A stretch of DNA of 64,000 nucleotides from Candidatus Neomicrothrix sp. UBA814 (GTDB lineage Bacteria; Actinomycetota; Acidimicrobiia; Acidimicrobiales; Poriferisodalaceae), in the NCBI GenBank assembly GCA_002296525.1, contig DBIA01000009.1:13382-77381 (forward strand), given 5' to 3'. This document shows positions 53,139 to 63,311 of the stretch, piece by piece. How positions within the stretch are numbered: the stretch's first letter is position 1; every line of letters begins with the position of its first letter. The notes beneath the pieces are model-generated. The model was not told the DNA's origin. It saw nothing but the letters and a program-made list of their open reading frames with translations, and searched no databases. The position numbers and the translations under genes were made by a program.

Positions 53139-54350
53139 GTGGCATTAGTCGTTCAAAAATTCGGAGGCACCTCTGTTGCCGACGCCGATCGCATGCGAGA
53201 AGTAGCCGATCACGTCAAACGAACGCGCAGCCGCGGTGATGATGTTGTTTTGGTCGTCAGTGCCATGGGTAAAGAAACCGATGTGTTGCTCCGACTTGCA
53301 GACGAAGTGAATGAACACCCCCCAGGGCGGGAAATGGACATGCTCATCACCGCAGGAGAACGAAAGTCAATTGCGCTTATGTGTATGGCCCTGGAGGCAG
53401 CGGGAGTACCAGCAGATTCGTTTACGGGAAGTCAGGCTGGTTTTCAAACTGATGGCAACCATGGGAACGCGAAAATCTTGTCGGTCGACCCTTACCGGGT
53501 GCGTGACTCAGTGGACAAGGGGCGAGTAGCGGTGGTGGCTGGGGCCCAAGGTATGTCTACCGACAACAACGTCACTTTTTTAGGTCGCGGTGGATCCGAT
53601 ACCACTGCGGTGGCGCTAGCTCATGGTTTAGGAGCTGACGCGTGTGAGTTGTATACCGATGTTTCGGGAGTATTCACGACCGATCCGAGGGTCTGTCCGA
53701 CTGCTAAACGAATGGAATCAATTTCGTTCGATGAATTACTAGAGATGACAGCGGTGGGATGCCCTAAACCCGTAATGCGTTCGGTGGAAGTAGCTCGAGC
53801 CTTCGGCGTTCCGCTGCACGTTCGGTCAGCATTCACCTGGGAACCAGGTACATGGGTGCTTGAGGAGGCCCCTGATATGGAAAGAGCAATAATCAAAGGG
53901 ATAGTGCCCGACACCAGTCAGGCGAAAGTGACTCTCAGTGGAGTCCGAGACGAGCCCGGACTAGCCGCCAAAGTTTTCCGTACCCTCGCCGACGCGTCAG
54001 TCAATGTCGACATGATTGTTCAAAACGTCAGTGAGCGCGACCGTACCGATATCTCCTTCACCGTGCCCTTGGAAGACTTAGAAGTTGCAACGGCCACCTG
54101 TGAAGGACTAGCAGACGATCTAGCTTTCTCCGGTGTCATGGCAGATCCAGACTTAGGTCGCGTTTCAGTGGTTGGCGCGGGGATGGCATCGAATCCGGGG
54201 GTTGCCGCAACAATGTTTGAAACGCTTGCTGAAAATGACGTCAATATTGAGATGATTGCCACGTCTCCGATCCGCATTAGCTGTGTTATCGCTGAAGAAG
54301 ATGTAGATCGAGCCACAGTCGCATTACACACTGCGTACGGCTTGGACTGA
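53139..54350 (+). CDS. lysC: Aspartate kinase
   Basis: This 403-residue kinase phosphorylates aspartate at the entry to lysine, threonine and methionine synthesis. It has VVQKFGGTSVADADRM at the N terminus, VVSAMGKETDVLLRLADE, TAGERKSIALMCMALEA, GFQTDGNHGNAKI, LGRGGSDTTAVALAHGLGAD and YTDVSGVFTTDPR. Two C-terminal ACT domains (residues about 265-403, LSGVRDEPGLAAKVFRTL and VVGAGMASNPGVAATMFETL) indicate feedback inhibition. The frame is open to 52836, but the kinase core fixes the GTG. asd follows after 56 nt with its own promoter box. Confidence 0.95.
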   Translation: MALVVQKFGGTSVADADRMREVADHVKRTRSRGDDVVLVVSAMGKETDVLLRLADEVNEHPPGREMDMLITAGERKSIALMCMALEAAGVPADSFTGSQAGFQTDGNHGNAKILSVDPYRVRDSVDKGRVAVVAGAQGMSTDNNVTFLGRGGSDTTAVALAHGLGADACELYTDVSGVFTTDPRVCPTAKRMESISFDELLEMTAVGCPKPVMRSVEVARAFGVPLHVRSAFTWEPGTWVLEEAPDMERAIIKGIVPDTSQAKVTLSGVRDEPGLAAKVFRTLADASVNVDMIVQNVSERDRTDISFTVPLEDLEVATATCEGLADDLAFSGVMADPDLGRVSVVGAGMASNPGVAATMFETLAENDVNIEMIATSPIRISCVIAEEDVDRATVALHTAYGLD

Positions 54351-54364
54351 TAACGCTCCAATAA

Positions 54365-55731
<1,367 letters not shown>

Positions 55732-55863
55732 GACCTGACGTTAGATCCCCCCCAGGCCGATCTCAGCCATGTCCGCTGCTAGCTCCAAGCATTGAAACTG
55801 TGGCACCCTCGATTTACCCCTAGTCTTGTAAACCTTGAACCCCATCACCGAACGCGACTGAAG

Positions 55864-56523
55864 ATGAGAAAAACGCTGACCACGATTGTCGTATTGCTTC
55901 TGAGTATCGCCTGCGCAGTCGTCATCGTTATAGGCATCTCTGGTACGTCCAAGAAGTCCAAATCATTAGAGATAGCGGCACCTATTTCCAGCAGAATTAT
56001 CAACCCCAGTGCAAGCTCAAGTCAGGTATCGCAATCTGCCGAACACGCCGCTATCGAAGGCCCCTCGCAACGACTTGCTAACGCCGCAGCTGGAACGATC
56101 ACTTGGCTCCCCAAACCTGGCGATCTCATTGAGTTCGGAACAGCCTTGTACGCCGTAGACCACAAACCCATCATTTTGATGGAGGGTTCATTACCCATGT
56201 ACCGCGATATTGCTTACAAGGTCAGCGACGGACCGGATGTGGCCCAGTTAGAACGGAATTTGGTGAATTTGGGCTATGTGGCCGACGAAGCCACAACGGG
56301 TAATTCCAGTGACCTAACTGTTGATCACCACGTCACACCACTTACGGAGTCTTCAATCAGATCGTGGCAGCTTTCCCTCGGTCTTACTTCTACCGGTGTT
56401 GTGAAACAAGGCGATGTGGTGTTTCGCCCTGAGGCGGTTCAGATTTCAGAGCTGCATGTCGCACTCGGTGAAGTTATCGAAGCTGGAAGCGTTCTGTCGG
56501 TCCTGCTCAATCCTGAAGAGTAG
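55864..56523 (+). CDS. Peptidoglycan-binding/efflux adaptor-like membrane protein, orphan
   Basis: This 219-residue protein has one N-terminal membrane helix (TIVVLLLSIACAVVIVIGIS) and a Ser-rich spacer. The core, GTITWLPKPGDLIEFGTALY and ILMEGSLPMYRDIAYKVSDG followed by LERNLVNLGYV and SIRSWQLSLGLTSTGVV, matches the part of actinobacterial HlyD-type periplasmic adaptors that contains a PG_binding_1 domain. Full-length adaptors are longer and are followed by MacB-type ABC genes; none is here, so this may be a reduced or standalone form. The ATG at 55864 precedes the helix; the open frame from 55792 looks noncoding. Confidence 0.7.
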   Translation: MRKTLTTIVVLLLSIACAVVIVIGISGTSKKSKSLEIAAPISSRIINPSASSSQVSQSAEHAAIEGPSQRLANAAAGTITWLPKPGDLIEFGTALYAVDHKPIILMEGSLPMYRDIAYKVSDGPDVAQLERNLVNLGYVADEATTGNSSDLTVDHHVTPLTESSIRSWQLSLGLTSTGVVKQGDVVFRPEAVQISELHVALGEVIEAGSVLSVLLNPEE

Positions 56524-56548
56524 AGAACAAGCACTCATTAGAAAACGC

Positions 56549-56554
56549 TAGTTT
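56549..56554 (+). promoter_or_regulatory. Candidate -10 box of the PhyH-like gene (leaderless)
   Basis: TAGTTT ends 6 nt before the ATG at 56561. Confidence 0.4.
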
Positions 56555-56560
56555 CGTGCC

Positions 56561-57463
56561 ATGAGTACGACGGCGATACAGACTCGATTAAGTCCACAAA
56601 TTCAAGAACTGGAACTTGAGCAATTTGTGCTGCAACTTGAGGTCGACGGTCTATGCGTAGTTCCACCTGAAAGAACAGGAGTTGCACCGGAGACCATCAA
56701 CGCAATAGCGGAACAATTGCTGTCGGAGGCTCAAGAAGTAGTGGGTTGCGAGTTTGACCTAAATGAAGGCCCCAAGGCTGAGCTAACTATGAGCGCTGAC
56801 GAAAACGTCATCGCGCAATTCAGCGGAGATCGAGGTGAACCGACCCAGTTTCTGGTTCAGCAGCTATGTGCTCGAGATCGTCTTTTCCGAGATCTAGCTA
56901 TTAACCCAGTAGGGGTGGCGTTGATTCGTCATCTCATAGGACAGAATGCCACTCGATTTAGTAGTCACAACGCGTTCATTAAATGGCAGGGTGAGTTTGG
57001 TTACGGACAAAACCTGGGTTTGCATTGCGACCAAATGGCTGTACCTCGTCCATGGGGGCGCAACGCGTTGACAGCTAACACCAACTGGTGCATTACCGAT
57101 TACTCACTTGATGGGGGAGCGTTGGCGTATGTCCCAGGGTCTCATCGCCGGATGGAACCCCCACGTTTCCCTGAGGCGGTCGAACTAGCTGTGCCTGTTG
57201 AGGCACCAGCGGGATCGCTTATTGTTTTTCATGGCGCAACCTGGCACGGAGCTTTCCCTCGGTTGACAGAGGGCATGAGGCTGTCGATAGCGAACTATTT
57301 CCGGCATTACATGGTCTTACCCCAAGACGACATCAAGAACCTTTTTCCGCAAGAACTCGCAGAAGATTGCGACGACCCAGACATGTTTAAATTTTTGGCT
57401 GGATTCGCCGATGAATTTCCTTACTCACAGCAAACTGAGAGAGTTCCGCGGTTAGTTCTTTGA
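56561..57463 (+). CDS. Phytanoyl-CoA dioxygenase family protein
   Basis: This 300-residue Fe(II)/2-oxoglutarate oxygenase has the first iron-ligand pair in LGLHCDQMAVPRPWGRN (H-x-D), the distal His in IVFHGATWHGAFPRLTEG and the 2-oxoglutarate Arg in MRLSIANYFRHYM. An NTNWCITDYSLDGGALAYV strand fits the double-stranded beta helix. It would hydroxylate an unactivated carbon; the substrate is unknown. It may belong with the oxidoreductase, ligase and SDR genes that follow on the opposite strand. Confidence 0.85.
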   Translation: MSTTAIQTRLSPQIQELELEQFVLQLEVDGLCVVPPERTGVAPETINAIAEQLLSEAQEVVGCEFDLNEGPKAELTMSADENVIAQFSGDRGEPTQFLVQQLCARDRLFRDLAINPVGVALIRHLIGQNATRFSSHNAFIKWQGEFGYGQNLGLHCDQMAVPRPWGRNALTANTNWCITDYSLDGGALAYVPGSHRRMEPPRFPEAVELAVPVEAPAGSLIVFHGATWHGAFPRLTEGMRLSIANYFRHYMVLPQDDIKNLFPQELAEDCDDPDMFKFLAGFADEFPYSQQTERVPRLVL

Positions 57464-57464
57464 T

Positions 57465-58478
57465 TTAGATGGACGCGTCGGCGTTGATGACGATCTTCCC
57501 AAAAAATTTCCGTTCTTCGAGAGCTCGATGAGCAGAGATCCCTTCTTCCAGGGGGACACGAGAATCAATCACTGGAGAGAACTCTCCCGTTTTGGTTAAG
57601 CGAAGTAATTCATCGAGATCGCTGCGTTGCCAACCATTGGATCCGCGAATGTCCATTTCTGCGGTCCAGATGAATCGCAAGTCAGTTGGGGGATCGAAAC
57701 CTGCAGTTGCGCCGCACGTCAGGACTCGCCCGCCGAGTTTTACGCATTTAAGTGACTTTGCCCACGTGTCACCGCCGGTGAAGTTCACTACAACGTCGTA
57801 TCCACCCCCACTGAAAAGGCTTCCTGTGTTTTCACGGCAGTACTTCACAAAATCAGTAGTGGAGTAGTTGATAGTTTCATCAGCCCCTAAAGCTCGTAAC
57901 TGCTCACACTTTTCATCGGTTCCAGCAGCAGCGATGACTGACGCACCGCACATTTTTGCTAGGAGTAAAGCGCTGGTTCCGACTCCGCCGCTTGCCCCCA
58001 AAATCAAAACGGAGTCACCGGCAGTGACACCACCGCGTGTCAACATCATTCGATGCGCAGTTCCATACGCGACCGGGAGACAGGCAGCGTCATCAAATGA
58101 AACGTCGTCGGGAAGCGAAATCAATTGCTCGGCAGTCACAACCACGTACTCCGCGTATGCGCCCCACAGAGTGTCACCGATCATCCACAGCTTGCCATCT
58201 TCGTATCTCACGGGGTCAACGAGAACTCGGTCCCCTATTTGCCAGCCCGTCACATCGTCTGCGACCTCAGCTAGGACGCCTGCGCAGTCACAGCCTGGGA
58301 TACCCGGGAGCGGAACTTTGATTCCGGGCATGCCCTGGCGGGTAAAGACATCGTGATAATTCAGTGAACATGCCCGGACCGCAACACGAACTTCACCTGG
58401 TTGCAGCGCCGGCTCCTCAATCTCTCGGTAATCGAGAACATCGATTGGTCCATGTTCGTCAAAGACAATGGCTTTCAT
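57465..58478 (-). CDS. Zinc-free medium-chain dehydrogenase/quinone oxidoreductase
   Basis: This 337-residue MDR superfamily protein has the substrate-domain start MKAIVFDEHGPIDVLDYREI, CSLNYHDVFTRQGMPG, PGIPGCDCAGVLAEV, and the NADPH-binding LILGASGGVGTSALLLAKM and RALGADETINY. It resembles zinc-type or quinone-reductase-like alcohol dehydrogenases; the structural Cys cluster is absent, so NADPH:quinone or enone reductase activity is likeliest. It is coupled to the upstream ligase gene (4-nt overlap at 58475-58478). Confidence 0.87.
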   Translation of the reverse strand: MKAIVFDEHGPIDVLDYREIEEPALQPGEVRVAVRACSLNYHDVFTRQGMPGIKVPLPGIPGCDCAGVLAEVADDVTGWQIGDRVLVDPVRYEDGKLWMIGDTLWGAYAEYVVVTAEQLISLPDDVSFDDAACLPVAYGTAHRMMLTRGGVTAGDSVLILGASGGVGTSALLLAKMCGASVIAAAGTDEKCEQLRALGADETINYSTTDFVKYCRENTGSLFSGGGYDVVVNFTGGDTWAKSLKCVKLGGRVLTCGATAGFDPPTDLRFIWTAEMDIRGSNGWQRSDLDELLRLTKTGEFSPVIDSRVPLEEGISAHRALEERKFFGKIVINADASI

Positions 58479-59968
58479 TGAACCTCCGTATCCAAGTTCA
58501 GTAGTTTCTCAGCATTTTTGATGAGCTGGGTTCTATCGATTTTTGCGGTAGAAGCAAGTGGGATTTCATCAACGAACCAGACATGTCGAGGGTGCGCGTA
58601 CGCAGGACCATTTTTGAGCGCGTACTCCTTGATGTCATCCGCGTTTATCTGAACGCCTGCTTCACTGCGAATGAACACCGCAGGTAGCTGACCCTTCAAT
58701 TCATCCCTAACAGGGACCACGACTGCCTGATGTACTGACGGGTGGTGCTCAAGCATTTGTTCGACAGCGTCCGGGTAGATGTTCTCACCTGCGCAAACAA
58801 ACATGTCGTCCACTCGGCCGACGAAGAAGTACCAGCCATCCTCGTCTCGGTGCATTAAATCGCCAGTGTGGTACCAACCGTCGGTCAATCGCTCAGCGTT
58901 TGCTTCCGGTAAACCGTGATAGCCGAGCATCACCCCTTTAGATTTCACCCACAACTCGCCGCGATTTGATTCTGCTCCGGTATCTGGATCTACCAATTTC
59001 AGTTGCACACTGGAATGCTCATACCCCAAAGAAATCTTTGGTCTTGGGAGATCTTCAGGATGAGGGCCAAATTCCAAAACAGCTTCTGTAGTTCCGTAGC
59101 CGTTGGTCACCAGAGCCTCAGGAAAGAGTGCTTGCACGTCATCAAATAGGGCTTCAGTCAGGGGTGCGGAACCAATCAAAACTCGCTGTACCGAAGAAAG
59201 ATCATGCTGATTAGGTGTCTTCTGTAACTCAGCAGTCACCAAGGCGTACATCGTGGGCACACCAGAACACATCGTGACTCGATGCTTGGTTATGGCGTCA
59301 AGGTATTCACCTGCTGAGAACTGAGGAAGAAGAACGACTTTTCCGCCGCTGGCGAATGCAAGCTTCGACGCCATCGACGCGTTCTTGTGATACAGAGGCG
59401 CCGAAACCAGCATCACTTCCCCTGGAAGAGCTGCACCATATTCGAGCACGGTAAAAGTTATGTTTTCGTGCGACAACAACACCCCTTTAGGCTTTCCCGT
59501 CGAACCCGATGTATAGATTTGGACGGCTACGTCATCCGGTTTGACGTTCATAATGCTAGGGGCGGGGGCGCTACTCATTATTTGGCCCCACTGTTCCGAA
59601 CCAATAACGACTTTCGGTACGTCCGCTCTGAACTCGGCATGTTCGGTGTCAGTTATCAGCAGTTTCAGATCCGCATCTTGGATGATGTACTGCAAAGTGG
59701 ACTCGGGAAGCCGGGTGTTCAGCGGAACAAAAACCATCCCCGCCGCAGGAGCACCAAACATCACCGTGTAGTACTCACCGAGGTTGCCGGCTAGTAAGCC
59801 GATTCGAGAACCCGGAGTCAAACCAAAATCAATCATTGCCTGGGCAAACACATGAACTTGGTTTGTGATTTCGGCGACAGAAACTTCTAGAGCAGGGTTC
59901 TTGGAACGATCGATAAGAGCGACGTCAGTGGGCTTGGGATTCTGATGCAAAAGCTCGGCAATATTCAT
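58475..59968 (-). CDS. AMP-binding acyl-CoA synthetase
   Basis: This 497-residue ANL ligase has VQIYTSGSTGKPKGVLLSHE, APLYHKNASMASKLAFASG, TNGYGTTEAVLEFG, GWYHTGDLMHRDEDGWYFFV, GRVDDMFVCAGENIYPDAVE and the catalytic Lys in LASTAKIDRTQL. It would form an acyl-CoA from a carboxylic acid; the acid is not evident. The operon order on this strand is SDR upstream then nothing between (8 nt), followed by the ligase's downstream partner quinone oxidoreductase. Confidence 0.9.
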   Translation of the reverse strand: MNIAELLHQNPKPTDVALIDRSKNPALEVSVAEITNQVHVFAQAMIDFGLTPGSRIGLLAGNLGEYYTVMFGAPAAGMVFVPLNTRLPESTLQYIIQDADLKLLITDTEHAEFRADVPKVVIGSEQWGQIMSSAPAPSIMNVKPDDVAVQIYTSGSTGKPKGVLLSHENITFTVLEYGAALPGEVMLVSAPLYHKNASMASKLAFASGGKVVLLPQFSAGEYLDAITKHRVTMCSGVPTMYALVTAELQKTPNQHDLSSVQRVLIGSAPLTEALFDDVQALFPEALVTNGYGTTEAVLEFGPHPEDLPRPKISLGYEHSSVQLKLVDPDTGAESNRGELWVKSKGVMLGYHGLPEANAERLTDGWYHTGDLMHRDEDGWYFFVGRVDDMFVCAGENIYPDAVEQMLEHHPSVHQAVVVPVRDELKGQLPAVFIRSEAGVQINADDIKEYALKNGPAYAHPRHVWFVDEIPLASTAKIDRTQLIKNAEKLLNLDTEVQ

Positions 59969-59976
59969 CCCGGTGA

Positions 59977-60690
59977 TTATCCCAAAACCTCCGGTTCACA
60001 TGTCATCAAAATTTCGGCGACGGTAGCGGTGTTGGGCAACCGAACAATCGTGGCTACGGTCTCAGCCAAATCGCCCGGCTGGATCATGATTGCAGGATCC
60101 ACTCCAAAACTTGATGTCATGTCGGTTTCGACGTAGCCAGGGCAAATAGCGGTGACTCGGATACCTTCGTCAAACGTCGCATGGCGAACCGCGTGATGCA
60201 GAGCCAGAAACGCATGTTTAGTCATCGCATATCCGGGCGCGAAGTTTCCCTTCACCCTCTTCCCGGAAAGGGATACGACGTTCACGATTCGCCCTTCGCC
60301 GGAAATAGCCAATAAGGGAAGAGCACGCTGAATGAGACGCAATGGGCCTTTGACATTTACTGACCACATCTCGTCAAGTAGTTCTTCGGAAAGGTCAGCT
60401 AGTGACTCCATATGTCCGATGCCCGCATTGTTTGTCAAACCATCAATTCGTCCGTGCAGTTCTTCAGTTGCACTCACCCATTCGTCGCCGCTGACGGGAT
60501 TGAGAGCATCGTATGGGTGACACGAAACATTTTGATCTGCCCAGTGGTGAACCGATGCTTGCAGAGCGTCAACGTCACGAGCTCCAAGACTTACGGCCCA
60601 GCCATCAGAGTGGAATTGCTGGGCCAAGGCAGCACCGATGCCACGATTCGCGCCGCTAATCATCATTACCCGACCTGCTGGATCAATCAT
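59977..60690 (-). CDS. Short-chain dehydrogenase/reductase
   Basis: This 237-residue SDR has the cofactor motif [15 protein letters not shown], the NNAGIGH strand, catalytic Ser in [10 protein letters not shown] and Tyr/Lys in GYAMTKHAF. It ends without a C-terminal targeting sequence. The open frame reaches 60822 through the tRNA-Pro gene, so the ATG at 60690 is preferred. It heads a minus-strand set with the acyl-CoA synthetase and quinone oxidoreductase. Substrate unknown. Confidence 0.87.
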   Translation of the reverse strand: MIDPAGRVMMISGANRGIGAALAQQFHSDGWAVSLGARDVDALQASVHHWADQNVSCHPYDALNPVSGDEWVSATEELHGRIDGLTNNAGIGHMESLADLSEELLDEMWSVNVKGPLRLIQRALPLLAISGEGRIVNVVSLSGKRVKGNFAPGYAMTKHAFLALHHAVRHATFDEGIRVTAICPGYVETDMTSSFGVDPAIMIQPGDLAETVATIVRLPNTATVAEILMTCEPEVLG

Positions 60691-60751
60691 TATCAACCTC
60701 GCCACTTGGTTAGAAGCACGCGCAGCTTTGCAAACAAACTTCAACGCGTTG

Positions 60752-60828
<77 letters not shown>

Positions 60829-60908
60829 TTGTCACGTTCTGGAACCTCTGACGCTAGCGCATATGTAACTTGATTCCCCTGGAGTCTGGCTACAACACGC
60901 GAACAGAC

Positions 60909-61403
60909 CTATGTGACCTGAGGGACCTCTTCAGTATCAGTGGACTCGTCTTCGTCTGAGCCGAACTCACTTTCTTCTGGCGAGATACCTTCCGACAACC
61001 GTTCCGTCTCAGGAGTTGTTCCTTCACGCATGTCTTCTCCAGCGAGCAGAGCGACGGCAGCCATTTTCAAGCGAAACGAATCCAGTGGTTTAACCAACCA
61101 GCCCTGAGCTCCGGCTTGCTGTGCTAGGTACACGTCGGCCTCGCGATCCAAAAGCATCAAAATTGGCACCGGAGACAGTCTCTCGGCATCAATTTCGAGG
61201 CGAAGATCCATGCACGTTGCCATCCCCCCCATATTCCCGATTTGCAAGTCGAGAATCACCAAATCAGGGATTTGGCTAGATACCAATGCGCGCACATCTG
61301 CACCCGCGCGAACCACGTTGACCGTGGTTCCTGGATCGCTGAGAGCAGCACGTACTTCTTCGATAAGCCAGTCAGCATCACTTGCCAGAAGGACAGTAGT
61401 CAT
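60909..61403 (-). CDS. Receiver-domain (CheY-like) response regulator without output domain
   Basis: This 164-residue protein has a REC domain (residues 1-120): LLASDADWL with one acidic pocket residue, phosphoacceptor Asp52 in LVILDLQIGNMGG, and Lys in QGWLVKPLDSFRL. The C-terminal 45 residues are extremely acidic and Ser/Thr-rich (GSDEDESTDTEEV) and hold no DNA-binding domain. It may act through protein contacts, but no kinase is nearby. The ATG at 61403 follows a TANNNT box by 8 nt; a GTG at 61406 is adjacent. Confidence 0.85.
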   Translation of the reverse strand: MTTVLLASDADWLIEEVRAALSDPGTTVNVVRAGADVRALVSSQIPDLVILDLQIGNMGGMATCMDLRLEIDAERLSPVPILMLLDREADVYLAQQAGAQGWLVKPLDSFRLKMAAVALLAGEDMREGTTPETERLSEGISPEESEFGSDEDESTDTEEVPQVT

Positions 61404-61411
61404 CACTTACG

Positions 61412-61417
61412 AGGCTA
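61412..61417 (-). promoter_or_regulatory. Candidate -10 box of the response-regulator gene (leaderless)
   Basis: TAGCCT on the minus strand ends 8 nt before the ATG at 61403. Confidence 0.4.
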
Positions 61418-61521
61418 GCCGCAGAGAGCCGAGTAAAGAGGTGTCATGAGGACAAGGCTGGAAGAGAATGGGAGAGTGACGCTCGCTCTGTAGTCTTGGC
61501 AAAGCAATCTAAATCCGGTTG

Positions 61522-62835
61522 ATGGGCGAACTCTTGAGCAACTTGAAGCGCACCCGCCGCTCGTTAGCGGCCTTAATCATTGTCGTTGTAGCCCTGACCG
61601 GGTTATTTGGTTCACCCGCCGCTTCACATGACGGCCACGACCACTCCCGTGAGATTCGGATCATCGAAGTGAGTGGACTTCTCGACCCAATTGAAATCGA
61701 TTACATCGACTCGCAAATACAAGATGCACAAAGGCAGTGGGCCCTCGCCATAGTCCTACAAGTCAACAGCCCGGGAAGCGTCTCAGATAGACAAGAAATA
61801 CTTGACCTTCTGCAGAACATAGAAGGTTCTTTGGTTCCCGTTGGCGCCTGGATAGGCCAAAGTGGAGCGACTGCGCAAGGTGCAGCAGCCCATCTTGTAC
61901 AAGCAGCCGATTATTCGGGTATCGCCCCCGGCAGTCGCATAGGCAATTTTGCCGAGTTCACAACCTCCGCAGAGTCCGCCCCGCAGGCAGGTTCTAATGA
62001 TCTACGACGCGGTGAAGATGCCGTTGAAGCCGGTCTTGTCAAGGTAATGGCGCCCACTCTTGGCGAGTTTCTGCTTGCCATGGAGGACGCAGAACTAATT
62101 GAAAAAATCTCAACAGAGATTGAGCAAGCTGACGGACTAATACAACGCTCAGTGGCAAGCGATGTCACGGTCGCTTTCAACAAGCTTTCCTTGCTGGACC
62201 AGTTATTTCACACCATCGCCAGTCCAGCTGTCACATATCTCTTATTTCTCGCCGGGATGTCATTGTTGCTTCTTGACTTCTTTACTGGCGGTATCGGTGT
62301 CGCAGGTAGTGTCGGCTGTGGCTCATTACTGTTTGGCTGTTACGGATTAGGAGTTTTAGACGTTCGTCTCTGGGCTCTCGTGCTGCTGGTTATAGCGATG
62401 CTCGGATTTGCAGTCGACCTTCAGACAGGAGTGCCCAGATTCTGGACTGTCGTCGGAGCCGTACTTTTGATTATCGGATCACTATGGCTTTTTGCGACCC
62501 ACTCGATGAGCTGGTTAACGCTGGGTGGCGGAATTGGTTTGACTCTTGCATTCGTCCTTTCGGGAATGCCGGCGTTAATCAGAACTAGATATGGCACCAG
62601 TACTCTCGGACGAGAGTGGATGGTTGGCAAAATGACCGAGGCGGCAACGGATCTCACTCCCGATGGTCTTGTAGTTTTTGAAAACTCACAGTGGCGAGCT
62701 CGAGTAAATCGACTGACCCCAATCAAAGAAGGCGAGTCAGCGCGCATCGTTGGCCTTGAAGGCCTTGTTTTGGAGGTAGAGCCCGAAGAAGGCGGCGCTG
62801 TTGACTATCGAGAAATGCGACAAAAAGAGAAATAA
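61522..62835 (+). CDS. NfeD-like membrane protein with degenerate ClpP-type domain
   Basis: This 437-residue protein has an N-terminal signal or anchor (SLAALIIVVVALTGLFGSP), a ClpP/SppA-like domain (residues about 50-230, REIRIIEVSGLLDPIEIDYI, VLQVNSPGSV), four membrane helices (about 235-350, with SGMPALIRTRYGTSTLGREW after them) and a C-terminal OB domain (VFENSQWRARV, IVGLEGLVLEVEPEE). This is the long NfeD architecture (nodulation formation efficiency D). The catalytic-Ser motif of active members (SARAASAG type) reads SGATAQGAAAH, so proteolysis is probably lost. The ATG at 61522 follows a TTG in frame. It probably organises membrane proteins. Confidence 0.82.
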   Translation: MGELLSNLKRTRRSLAALIIVVVALTGLFGSPAASHDGHDHSREIRIIEVSGLLDPIEIDYIDSQIQDAQRQWALAIVLQVNSPGSVSDRQEILDLLQNIEGSLVPVGAWIGQSGATAQGAAAHLVQAADYSGIAPGSRIGNFAEFTTSAESAPQAGSNDLRRGEDAVEAGLVKVMAPTLGEFLLAMEDAELIEKISTEIEQADGLIQRSVASDVTVAFNKLSLLDQLFHTIASPAVTYLLFLAGMSLLLLDFFTGGIGVAGSVGCGSLLFGCYGLGVLDVRLWALVLLVIAMLGFAVDLQTGVPRFWTVVGAVLLIIGSLWLFATHSMSWLTLGGGIGLTLAFVLSGMPALIRTRYGTSTLGREWMVGKMTEAATDLTPDGLVVFENSQWRARVNRLTPIKEGESARIVGLEGLVLEVEPEEGGAVDYREMRQKEK

Positions 62836-63000
62836 ATCATCTACTTCGGTGCCGTAAATAATCGAATCTGGGTCTGAAAACGTTAGATATTCCCTGTATA
62901 AGGCGAGTTTCAAAAATTGAATCGTTTTTTGATTTTTTCTTGCCTTTCCGCGGGTTACGCGCCTAAATTGCGTCCGGAAGCTCTTTGGGGGGAGCAAATT
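62836..63000 (+). promoter_or_regulatory. AT-rich leader upstream of whiB
   Basis: This 165-nt intergenic region holds a TATAAG box (62897-62902) that would give a leader of about 90 nt. A weak AT-only hairpin follows (62910-62916 with 62926-62932) and then TTTTTT (62933-62938), which could also end the nfeD transcript. A strong ribosome-binding site (GGGGGGAG) sits before the whiB ATG. Confidence 0.35.
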
Positions 63001-63273
63001 ATGGCTGCATTGCCGGATGACAGTTGGGAGCACAAGGCTGCGTGTCGAGGACCGCAGTCAACCGTTTTCTTTCCGCCGCCGAGGTTTGAGCGGAAAGACG
63101 AAAAATTAGGCCGAGAGGCCCGAGCTAAGGCGATCTGCGCGCAATGTTCGGTCAGAGAGGACTGCCTGTCGTACGCGCTTGACATTCGCGAGCCGCATGG
63201 CATTTGGGGTGGTGCGAACGAAGCCGAGCGCAGGCAAATGCTCCTTGTCTTAGATGGCGAAGCCGTCTCCTAA
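63001..63273 (+). CDS. WhiB-family iron-sulfur transcription factor
   Basis: This 90-residue protein has the WhiB layout: Cys15 in KAACRG, Cys46 and Cys49 in CAQC, Cys55 in EDCLSYAL, then the GIWGG turn and a basic C terminus (ANEAERRQM). The four Cys bind a [4Fe-4S] cluster. WhiB proteins are restricted to actinobacteria and their phages, which supports the taxonomic call. The strong SD GGGGGGAG fixes the ATG at 63001. Which WhiB paralogue it is cannot be told. Confidence 0.93.
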   Translation: MAALPDDSWEHKAACRGPQSTVFFPPPRFERKDEKLGREARAKAICAQCSVREDCLSYALDIREPHGIWGGANEAERRQMLLVLDGEAVS

Positions 63274-63311
63274 CAGTTCCTGATTCTGCGGGCACCCTCG
63301 CACGTCTTACG

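Noticed and set aside
59387..59794. 135-codon plus-strand frame inside the AMP-binding gene
   Set aside because: It is antisense to conserved ligase motifs and lacks any protein signature.
60829..63311. tRNA-Sec (selC) near selB
   Set aside because: No long-acceptor tRNA with a UCA anticodon was found in the gaps near selB; it may lie outside the window.
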